Position numbers and translations under genes: made by a program. Source: Pomphorhynchus laevis (taxonomy: Eukaryota; Acanthocephala; Palaeacanthocephala; Echinorhynchida; Pomphorhynchidae). Taken from it: a stretch of DNA of 64,000 nucleotides. The notes beneath the pieces were generated by a model, which did not search any database, was not told the DNA's origin, and was given only the letters and a program-made list of their open reading frames with translations. Below, in pieces: positions 33,838 to 43,926 of this stretch (positions within the stretch are counted from its first letter, which is position 1; each line of letters begins with the position of its first letter). The DNA is taken from the NCBI GenBank assembly GCA_012934845.2, contig WNNJ02000054.1, forward strand, positions 1 through 64,000, written 5' to 3'.

Positions 33838-34035
33838 TAATAATGAAGAGTGGTTCCGCTTCATCATTGGGTGCCCCTACGTCTTTCGACAATGTGATCT
33901 TGTGGCTTTGATGTGTGCTTATAGATAAGTCAATAGAGAGTGCATGCCCGAGGTTTGAACCCCGTACATAGAGTTTGCGATGCACACGCCTCCACCATTC
34001 GGCAACAAGGAGCCGAATATAATAATATAATAATA
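33838..34035 (-). mobile_element. tRNA-derived SINE
   Basis: On the minus strand a tRNA-like head has an A box, TTGCCGAATGGTGGAGGCG (33988-34006), close to the tRNA-Leu/Ser form, and a B box, GGTTCAAACCTC (33951-33962), about 35 bases apart, as in Pol III internal promoters. A tRNA-unrelated body runs to about 33838, ending at short ATT-rich sequence. It lies between the end of a LINE-II copy and another LINE-II fragment. A plain tRNA gene is unlikely because acceptor-stem pairing is absent. Confidence 0.65.
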
Positions 34036-34039
34036 TCAA

Positions 34040-34600
34040 CACCCACTTTAGCTTGCACGTGCTTAGCCCAATCACTTCTCGCTAATACAAGATTTGTGAC
34101 AGTGGATCTACCTGGAGGAAAACCGTGTTGGGAGTCATGGAATATTCAATTACTTTCTAGATATCCGATGAGCCGTTTGAAGAGGAGCTTCTCTATCACG
34201 TTACAGACTACACATGTAAGACTTATGAGTCGATATTTGCTGGCTATATTGTGTTGACCGTTTTTTAAAGAGAGGACGGATTATAGAAGACTTTTATTCT
34301 AAAGGAATCCAACATGAGGAAAGGGAAAAACAAAAAATACGTGAATTGGATCATATATAACTGAAACAAGCTAACGAAGAATTGTAGATATGATGTTAAG
34401 TATCTCACCTTTATCAAAAAGAAGAAAATTGTAACTAGGGAACTGCGTTATCAGTTTCTGACTGTGACGATGACAATTATGAAGATCTTATGCAAATTGA
34501 TCGAGGAACATGTTGGCAATGGTATTTGCGTCGTACGTAAGCTCACCGTTTTCCATTAAACTATTAATCTCAGAGGAAGTTGATAATACAGTTGATGGAA
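34040..34600 (-). pseudogene. LINE-II ORF2 fragment
   Basis: Minus-strand frames give ENGELTYDANTIANMFLDQF near 34540 (the linker), then in other frames YRLISLTCVVCNVIEKLLF and DSQHGFPPGRSTVTNLVLAR (34060-34270). These match the linker and first part of the LINE-II reverse transcriptase. Both ends are truncated. Confidence 0.7.
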
Positions 34601-34985
34601 AAGCTAGGTACATGGATAAATTAACGTATCAACTTCCTATCTTATTATTAAGATAAGAAATATTGTCGAAATTTAAGCATTAACTCAAAAATCCAATAGC
34701 ATAAAAATAACATTTTTATTTTAATAGTTGTTAAATAAAAGTAGTTTATTAATATAATTATTCATTTACTCCGAAGTATGCCAAGCTCATTAAAAAGTGA
34801 GTCACAATTAATGAGAAATTAAAAAGTGTATTGATGATGTAGTCACTAAATACTTTGCTTGCCGCTTTAACGTAGTTTTCAATTTACATGTTACCAAATG
34901 AGCGGTAGACCATTCATACCGTACGTATCCTATCTGGTGAACCTCTACAATTATCTCTGATGTGCATGTTTGTTAGGGTATCAAG
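34601..34985. other. A/T-rich spacer, nothing recognised
   Basis: No gene or known repeat recognised. Confidence 0.5.
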
Positions 34986-34988
34986 ACA

Positions 34989-36109
34989 GTGGCCTCTGAA
35001 TGTATATTCCTTTCGAATATGTTCAGATTCATGGAGCTCCATGTAATCATCATATCCGCATTTTCATATACATTTTTCATGAGTGAAAATGCTGTCGAAG
35101 GTTCAAACACTTTCAACTCTAGCAAATTTTCAGCGAAAAACACAGATATTTCGATGGATTCAGATGGAAAGAAGGTATTTTCTGACTTAAAATTGACATT
35201 ACAAGACTTTCAGGTAAGTGATGTTTCAGTTAACATAAATTCTGACTCGGGGGAACTCCCCCCGTTACAAAAACAAAACAATTTGGCGATTATTATGGCC
35301 ACCAAGCCCACCGAAAGGCATTACTTATTCAATGTTTTTCTACGAAAGTTTGTACAAGACTACCCTGTCAGGGTAGTCTTTAATAATATCAAGATATCAC
35401 CAAATTCACTAAAAATTTCGTTCGCTACCCACGACCTGATGGTAGCTTATAAATCTTACTTCGATAAACATCTGTCCCAATTGGGAACATTAGAGCTGAA
35501 GCCTATCCAGGCTACATTAAAAGTCAGTAATTTTCCTCAGTTTTTGGATGCTAATGACACTGAGATTCTCAAAAAACAATACAAACTCGGATCAATTCGA
35601 ACTTTAAATTCCAAATCCGGGGACGCTCTCCCAGTGGCGTTTGTCACCCGCGATGTTGATAACGCACACACTTTGCGCACAAATTAATTTAATCCGTTTA
35701 TAGGGTATAATCTAAAGTTCTCGATCATAGAAACAAACAACTTGACGTTTCCTCATTGTAATCATTTTCATAAGTGTGGGCATTGGGCCTCCACTTGTAA
35801 AGAATTAAAAATATGCGGCGTCTGCACGAACGCTCTATGCCCTCCTTGTCGAGTGGTGACAGATGCGATGCCAATCCGGTCTGTTGTAACTGTGGCGGAG
35901 ATCACCCGGCGTGGTCCCACCGTTGCCGATCCTTTAAAGAATATCGAAATAAGTATATGCCAGTTGCTTCTTCCCCTAACAAAATCTATGCCAAAGTCAC
36001 GGCCGATGGTTCCTCCGATTCAATTTCCAACAAAGATTTATTGTACTTATTGGATAACACAAAAAATACGATTTTAGCACAACTCCAGCAAATGCTGGCT
36101 CCCTTCTAG
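34989..36109 (+). pseudogene. Jockey/I-like gag (ORF1) remnant
   Basis: A 232-codon open stretch (34989-35687) contains an RRM-like region around VRVVFNNIKISPNSLKISF and ends in a stop. After a break come zinc knuckles: CNHFHKCGHWASTC in one frame (about 35760) and CCNCGGDHPAWSHRC in another (about 35880-35925). The GGDHPAWS phrase is typical of Jockey/I-group gag proteins. Confidence 0.75.
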
Positions 36110-36292
36110 GGGCTTTCCTTTCGGACCGTCCCCCCCCACAATAAAAATGGGAAAGCTCCTGAATTTGGCTTAGGGAAATGAAGATATTGGCCAAGGGGTT
36201 CCGACCCTGGATGGGGGTAGTGGCAGGAAGGGCAACCTTCACGCACCTAGCTCTGTCTAGGTTGGCTTCCCCCGTCCATCTTATCTAACACA

Positions 36293-38644
36293 ATGGTGAG
36301 TAAACCCGAGCCTTTTTCACGGAATATCATTCAGTGGAATTCGGAAGGTGCTTCTGCACTTAGACTTTTATCTGGTAGAGACGCAGATGTTATAGTCCTT
36401 CAGGAGACGCGGTCTATCCGTCTCCCCCAGGACATTACTCGATTTATTCCAAAGCATATATGTTCCCACTATACTCCGTACATAACCCCACCTCACTCCT
36501 CTTCTCTCAAGGACTCTTGACCTTAGTTAAGTCCTCATTAAGATCCTCCCTCCTATTAAACTTTACTTGTCCAGCCATGTCTTGTTTAGTAATTTCACTT
36601 AGTAAGAACGGTAAATGCACCAGTCTAACCAATGACTACATCCGTCCAGGGGAAATTCACAAGAACCGTGACCTCCTGGATAGTATTATTGACAGCGGTT
36701 ATGACATGATACTTAGGGATTTCAACGACAGAAATGGTCGTTGGATCAATGCAGCACTTCGCAGAGCTAGGAACTGTTATCTTATTCACAACCCCCATCC
36801 CCTACCTTTCATTGCACATCAACAAATTCTATCCTCGACATTTTACTGTTTCACTCGAGGTGGTTGTTAAAACCCGTCCGCACGGAGCAGTCGCACCAAC
36901 AATTATCCACCTCTCATGACCTAATTCGTTGGAGAATTGAGGAAGATATGTTGCTTAGAAGGTTTCACTTTGATCCGATCAGGGTATCCTTCTTTCAAGC
37001 GGCTATCCAACTCTTTCCCAGAATAGGAAATGAGAGTCTGAACCGAATTTAATACCTACCTCTTTTCGCAAGCTACCGCGATTTATCGACTACCTATAAA
37101 GGTCGTATATACAATCCCACTCCGACGAAACTCAAGGTCCTAGCGAAACCGCTTAACCTCCCTAATCTCTCTGTTTCCGCCAGACAGGCTCTCTCGAATG
37201 AATACTGGAGCACTATACATAGATTCCAGCTGAGTAGGGATAGAACGAGTATTGCTCGTCTTAATCCTTCTCAATCTTATTTTTGGAAGATTTTCAAGAA
37301 AGAGAAATTTGTTTGCTGGAAGGATAGAGCATTGGGTTGGATAGGTAATGTAGGCCTTGATAAAGTTTTGGAGGAGTCACTAGCCCTACACAACTATGGA
37401 GCCACTCAATCACCTCAACCAATCCCGCCTTGGTGTAACTTCAGAAGTAGGGATCTATCTGTTACGGATATCCTTAACTCCTGGGGTCCACTCCCGGGCA
37501 CCTCCAAATCCGTCGCTCCACTTTCTTCTCGGGTCTGTCAGCTTTTGACAGCTGATCAGAGAAGAGAGGTGGCCGTCACAATGCTTTTAGCCTCCCCATC
37601 CGATGTAGCTGCATCAATAATAGTAAGCAAGTGTTTCTTCCTAAGAAAAAATCCTGCTCATGCCCTAAAGATCTGCGACCCATTTCGATTCAAAATGCCC
37701 ACGTATCATTCTACGAAAAAGCGCTTGCGCGTAAAATCCGCGACTATTTAAGTAGGCGTAATTTGATCCCTCCAGGTTTTCATGGGTTCGTCAAAGGTCG
37801 CTCGGTCCATTCAGCAGTTGGTGAGGTGGAGCAGTTTTGTCGGGATAATATCCATCGTCTAGTTGTGGCTGTTTTCCTTGACTTTTCTGCTGCATTTGAC
37901 CGCATCTCCATTCCTTTTGTGATATCTTCTCTCAGGTCCCTCGGGTTGCCTGCGAGAATTGTGAACAGAGTGGAGATCCTGCTGTATACCAAGCGATTTT
38001 ACTATGAAGACGACCCTGATGCACGTCAGTTCTACCCTGTTACTGATGTACCACAAGGATCCCCACTTTCTCCTATCTTGCCGCCTCTATTAATCTATTC
38101 AAAATATTTAAACGCGAACAACGTCTTGTGGTGCACGCTGATGACACCACAGCCCTGTTCACTGGACACAGGTGTAAAGACCTAGTCTCTGACATCAGCC
38201 GTTTCTTTTTAAGATTAAAAGATCAGTTACCAATATCCAACCTTATTTTAAACTCCATCAAATCGCAGGTGGTTGTCTTTCATGTCTTTCCCTGCGGCGA
38301 AGCAAAAACTTAAGAGATTAGCACTCTCTGCGCTCTCCTCCATTTTTGCCTCTGAACCACTTCCCACCTTTACAAGTCGAGTAAAATACCTGGGGTTCAC
38401 CGTTACGGTGAACTGGTCGGCGAAAGCTGACCTGGATAGACTCAAACGTATCCTGAAGAAAGCTAGGTGGCCCCTAAAACGGGATCAGCATCTGTCGTTG
38501 GAAGGAAAAACTCAAGTGCGCCTTTTGGGCACTTGGGTTATCCCGGGATTAGTCTTCTTTTCAAGAGGACGTCCCCCAGAGCAAAGGCTAAGGCTTCTTA
38601 AACTCCTCGTCTCGCGTTTACCCAGCATAGTCCGCACCGACTAA
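36293..38644 (+). pseudogene. Jockey/I-like ORF2 remnant (endonuclease, reverse transcriptase)
   Basis: It starts with endonuclease sequence: IIQWNSEGASALRLL and DVIVLQETRS (36320-36420). The reverse transcriptase follows in shifted frames: FHGFVKGRSVHSAVGEVEQF, VFLDFSAAFDRISIPFV and DVPQGSPLSPIL (37780-38080), then VHADDTTALF (38128) at the catalytic box and LNSIKSQVVVF (38250). About six breaks. Confidence 0.75.
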
Positions 38645-38760
38645 ACTCCTCGGGGAGTGAGAGAGACCCCGGGTGGTTCAGTCGGAAGGAGGCGTGTTGG
38701 ATAGGTTGGGTGGCTCAGATCCCTCTAGATTTGAGGTTGTAATATCGGTAAGAAGACTTG

Positions 38761-39074
38761 AATAAGAGAAGAAAGATATTCTTGTTTTTTTTGACTGACT
38801 TTTTAATCACTTTATTTATCACTGTTTTTGTATTAGTAAGAAAATATTATTATCATATCAGATAATAACATATCATTTTCTATCGATGTAACACCCAGCA
38901 AGGAATTTCTGTTCGAAACGTAATTGTCTTAGTTGGGGTATCAAGTGCGTTTCTCTTTATAGCATATTTTCATTATTAGCTAGATCATATTTTATTCGAG
39001 GATGCGTGACTTGTGATTTATATAACATGTGACTCTATCAACGATTTATAAAGTGGGTTGAATGATTATTTCCA
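38761..39074. other. A/T-rich spacer, nothing recognised
   Basis: No gene or repeat family recognised. Confidence 0.5.
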
Positions 39075-40085
39075 CAAGGCTCCGTATTAGGCCCTATGCT
39101 TTTCTCTCTTCTTCTCGGTGACTTGTCTTCGATTTCTTATACATTTAACTTATATGTTATGCAATATGCTGATGACATTCTCATCTATGCTCATGCACCT
39201 GTTTATCGTATTCACGATCTTAGTGTTTCTGCTTCCGACTGCCTTGCCTATATTTCCAATCATATTTCTTCCCTTCGTTTTTCGTTGAATCCTAATAAAT
39301 CAAAAATAATGTGGATCCTTCCTCGAAGCTTCGGCGTATAACCTCCCTCCGTATCATAAAATTCGACAATTATCCCTATCGTTGGCAATCTTGTTTTCCT
39401 ACGCTTCCATTTCGACAACATACTTTCACTTAAACCTTTCAGTAGAGATAAAGTACGCTCATCTACCCTGACTCTCCGCAACCTCTGTCAAATTCGTAGA
39501 TTGATCGATTTCCCTTCATGCATGACTCTCATATCTTCTCTCTTTTTTCTAGACTCGGTTATTGTCTTAGTCTATTTTCCAAATCACCTAAATACACTCT
39601 TCTTCCCTACAACGCATCATCAACGCAGTCTTTTGAGTTCTCCTTCATCTTCGTCGTTTTGATCATACATCACATCATCTTTCTTCTCGCGATTTGCCTA
39701 CCATTTATTATCGTGTTCAAATTCGTCTTCTTATCATTGCTTTCCACCTTGTAACTTTTCATACTCCTTCATTTCTCAACCTTCCTTTTCTTGATAATTT
39801 TCGTCCTGTTTACTGTTTCTTGCGTTCCTGCAATTCCCCTCTTTTTCATGTACCAAACTACTCTACCTCTTTTGGCTTCCGCTTCTTCGTTTTGGCTGCT
39901 CCTCTCTAATGGAATCATCTGCATATTCATATTCGCCAAGTAACATCAATGCCGTGCTTCAAACGCCTAATACAATGTCATTTTAACAATTAATTTGAAA
40001 AACATGTGACTTCTGCTGTTTTTTGTTAGTGGACTTGTAAGCGTGCAGCTGTCACGCATTTGCCACATTAAATAAATTATTAGAA
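39075..40085 (+). mobile_element. LINE-I 3' fragment
   Basis: Begins inside ORF2 at the QGSVLGP motif and covers the YADD box (VMQYADDILIYAHAPVYRI near 39160), the C-terminus, and the 3' UTR with the stem GCGTG/CACGC (40041-40057) and AAATAAA. Several stops. It shares diagnostic changes with the opposite-strand fragment at 40362-41205. Confidence 0.85.
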
Positions 40086-40361
40086 CCAAGTCATTATATT
40101 GTGTCCTAAAACATCCATTCAGTAGAAAAAAGTAAAAGCTTTGTTTTTATTATGGAGATAGTGAATTTAAGTTTAAATAACTTTTGCGAATTGACCACAT
40201 CATTCTTTCGATGAAGATATGCCTGCTTCGACAAAACATAAGGCTGCAAACGAATTCGATCCTACATAGACACGATATATTTGACGAGTTTAAATCACAT
40301 AAAACTAATTAATAATTTAATTCAAGAGTTATTTCTTATGTTAATCGATAACCCATTGATG

Positions 40362-41205
40362 TTGATTGGCGAATATGAATATGCAGATGATTCCATTAGA
40401 GAGGAGCAACCAAAACGAAGAAGCGGAAGCCAAAAGAGGTAGAGCAGTTTGTGACATGAAAAAGAAGGGAATTACAGGATCGCTAGGAACAGTAAACAGG
40501 ACGAAAATTATCAAGAAAAGAATGGTTGAGAAATGAAGGGGTATGAAAAGTTACAAGGTGGAAAGCAATGATAAGAAGACGAATTTGAACACGACAATAA
40601 ATGGTAGGCAAATTGCGAGAAGCAAGATGGTGTGATGTATGATCAAAACGACGAAGACGGAGGAGAACTCGGACGGCTGCGCTGATGATGCATTGTAATG
40701 GAAGAAGAGTGGATTTAGGTGATTTGGAAAATAGACTAAGACAATAATCGAGTCTAGAAAAAGAGAGAAGATACGAGAGTCATACTTGACGGGAAATCGA
40801 TCAATCTTCGAATTTGATGGAGGTTGCGGAGAATTAGGGTAGATGAGCGTACTTTATCTCTAACGAAAGGTTTAAGTGAAAGTCTGTTGTCGAAATGGAA
40901 GCCTAGGAAAACGAGATTGTCAATGATAGGGGTGATTGTAGAATTTAATGATACAGAGTGAGGTTCTACGCTGAAGCGTCGAGGAAGGATCCACATTATT
41001 TTTGATTTATTAGGATTCAACGAAAAACGAAGGGAAGAAATATAATTAGAAATATAGGCAAGACAGTCGGATGTAGAAACACTAAGATCGTGAATACGAT
41101 AAACAGGTGCATGAGCATAGGTGAGAATATCATCAGCATATTGCATAACATGGAAGTTAAATGTATGAGAAATAGAAGACAAATCATTTGACATCATTTG
41201 ATCAG
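40362..41205 (-). mobile_element. LINE-I fragment, opposite strand, lacking its 3' end
   Basis: A minus-strand LINE-I piece from just upstream of YADD to near the end of ORF2; the first 147 codons (41197-40754) are open. Unlike the other copies it lacks the 3' stem-loop and tail. Near 40415 it shares with the plus copy (39905) the string CTCTCTAATGGAATCATCTG, where the intact LINE-I reads differently. Confidence 0.8.
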
Positions 41206-41894
41206 TAAACGGCTAAAATGTTATTCAACGCATTAAACAAAACTGATATTGCCAAATTGCTACTATATATCAGACAATAAAATTAGCTATTAAGCTATCG
41301 AGCTATTAAGATTCTAGGGCTCAATGGCTTGCTAAAAAGCGTTAACTTTAAATAATTTTAAAATAATTAATATACACGGAAATAATCTACAAATTAGTCA
41401 TTTATTTCAGGAAGAGTTGTGCATAATGACTGTTTTGTACTTTCCAGGTTAAACATTATTAATGTTGAATGATTAATGTTGAATGATTAATGTTGAATGA
41501 TTAATGTTTAATGATTAAACATTAAACATTACTTTCCAGAAAAAACATTAATACAAAAATGTTTACAAAAGTTATTACAAAAAAAAACTTGTTAGCATTT
41601 CTATCCTATTTATGACTATTGAAATCACTAGAACAAACTCGTTTTAAGCTGTTCGTGAGTTTTATTAGTTAAGAACTAATTAACTCGACAAGCAAACCAC
41701 GACGCGTTAACAAATAATTTATTGTACAACAAAATGATCAAATCGAATAACAGCATTTCTAAAAATCAGTCAACTAAATTGACACTTGCATTTCTTAAGC
41801 AATTATTTGAAAAATTAAGATTGTGATTTGAGTCGAATAAGCGACTTAAATAACTGGATAATTTTCTTATCTAATTATTTACCCCTCTCTATTT
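41206..41894. repeat. A/T-rich spacer with a short tandem repeat
   Basis: At about 41456-41530 a 15-base unit, ATTAATGTTGAATG plus one base, repeats about four times and runs into an inverted ATTAAACATT stretch. Nothing else recognised. Confidence 0.7.
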
Positions 41895-42905
41895 TCTACA
41901 GGGTCCCGATGGTTCAGTTCTAGGTCCCATGCTTTTCTATCTTCTGCTTGGCGATCTCTCTAGGTTTACCAAACCTTACTCCTTTAATGTCATGCAATAC
42001 GCCGATGTAATAATCATATATGCTCATGCACCCGTCCATCGCATACACGATATCAGGATTTCTGCCTCCAACTATCTTTCTTCTATCTACAAACGTCTCT
42101 CCCATCTTCATCTTGTTCTAAACCCCGACGAGTCCAAAATAAAGTTGATCATCCCTTTCAACCTAACATATCTCCTTCCCCTGTATATTTTGCCTAGTCA
42201 ATCATTCTTATAATTAATAGTCTCACTTTATTAGGCTTCCATTTCAATGATCACATTTCCATTAAACCCTTCGTTCGTTACAAGGTCTGCTCGTCAAACT
42301 TAATTCTCCGTGACATCCGCCGTATTCGCCCTCTTATCAACTTCTGTTCTTGTATGTCTCTTCTTTCATCGCTTCTTTTCCCTAAAATCGATTACTGCCT
42401 CAGCCTTTTCGCCAATTCTCCAAAATCCATCATCCTACCCATACAACGCATCATCGACTCTGCCGTTCGAGTGCTCCTATTTCTCCATCGCTCCGGCCAC
42501 ACATTTGAACATGTTGCCCAACACGCCTGGCCCATCATCCACATCCGCATCTAACCCTGCCTTCTCGTCATTTTTCGTCTCATTGCTGTCGTCTTCCCAT
42601 CATTCATCAAACTCGCTTTCTTAAACGACACCTCACCTCTCTTTATCGCTGCGTTCCCGTCATTCCATTTTACTACACGTTCCCAATTACTCCAACAACA
42701 ATAGTCTCTGATCCTTCCTCTTCGCTGCCCCTCGCCTAGAATCAGCCCCCTCTCGACATTCGCCGTGCTTTCCCATGTATCACATTCAAATACCCCCTTC
42801 GTCCCCACCTTCTTTACACATGACTTAAATTTTTGTTTTTTGTTGTTGTGATCATGTAAGCGTGCGCTGGCACTCATTTGCCACATAAAAAAATAAATTT
42901 ACTAA
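41895..42905 (+). mobile_element. LINE-Ib 3' fragment
   Basis: A plus-strand copy of the LINE-Ib subfamily. It begins near the LGP motif, with the catalytic box as YADVIIIYAHAPVHRI (about 41998), and continues in broken frames to the C-terminus. The 3' stem-loop is at 42861-42874, with one mismatch, followed by CATTTGCCAC and an A-rich tail. Confidence 0.8.
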
Positions 42906-43835
42906 ATATAAATTTATTCTTTTATATGCTATCGGCTGTCAAGTTTGGGGATAGTCTATTATAACGATTTGTTAAGAAAGCACTTATTTTACTAACTAAT
43001 TATTTGTGGTATTTTATTGCTTTATCGTTAAATCAACTTATTACGCTGATTTCATTTCGATAGCTACACTCGCATACTCCGTCATTATATCACGATATTC
43101 ATCATTAAGGTTTAGTGATAAAGGTTACCTGAGATACTTGGTAGCTTTCTTACTCTCGAATAGTCAAACGTATCAAATATCAATATATCAGCTGTGTTAG
43201 CCGATCAACTTCTACATAAAGTTCGCATCACACACGGTGTACCATAACTATTAACCATTTAACCAATTCCGAAAGTCGAATTAATGATGATTAAAGCTTC
43301 AAGTTTTTTTCAGAAAATAGCAACATAAACACGTGTACAACAGATATATATATTGTACACGTATTTTTGATATCGATAGTCCTAAATCTTTGTCTCTATT
43401 CGATATATCAGTTTATCATGATTTTCAATTAAATTAGTATACTCTAATATGACGTATACCTTTTGTACGAGGTGGTGAATATGTAGGAAAGTACTGAGGT
43501 GTTTTAAGAAGCTGTATAAAATCAGCATAACGAAAGATAAGCTTGTAAAATGCCTAAACTGTTCTCGCATCGGGTAAAAATCGGAATCAATCTGTAATAT
43601 AAATAACGAAATTAAATGAGTAAATTCTTATTGATGCGGATTTTATTAATTTCATTATTACCTTTGTTTATTAGATCTATTGGCCGGTACCGAAAACAAA
43701 ATTAAAATTCATTCAAAATGTTTAATTCGACATTTGAATAGTCGTAAATACATTCTTTAGGAAACGAATTTTTGTGAAATATTTTGTTTAACCGAAATTT
43801 TGTGAAACTGTTCGAAGAAAAATTAAAATAAGATA
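42906..43835. other. A/T-rich intergenic DNA, nothing recognised
   Basis: About 0.93 kb without a supported gene. Confidence 0.5.
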
Positions 43836-43926
43836 ATTATTATTATTATTAATGTTTCAACAGCACATAAAAGCATGGCTTAATTGGCTGGTTCACTGCA
43901 GAAAAAAAGAAAATATAATAAAAGTA

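Larger units (their letters stand above)
34989..38760 (+). mobile_element. Jockey/I-like LINE, decayed
   Basis: A third LINE group, with a Jockey/I-type gag (zinc knuckles) and an ORF2 of endonuclease and reverse transcriptase. The 3' part after 38644 is non-coding and GC-richer than the surroundings. Breaks are present in both ORFs; I see no RNase H domain. Confidence 0.75.

Noticed and set aside
33940-33965. tRNA gene on the plus strand with GGTTTGAACCCC
   Set aside because: The minus strand gives a far better A box and B box at the right distance, and no acceptor stem forms on either strand.
35350-35390. Regulatory hairpin in the Jockey/I-like gag (GACTACCCTG/CAGGGTAGTC)
   Set aside because: A single perfect hairpin inside coding sequence with no second copy to show conservation; probably chance or local duplication.
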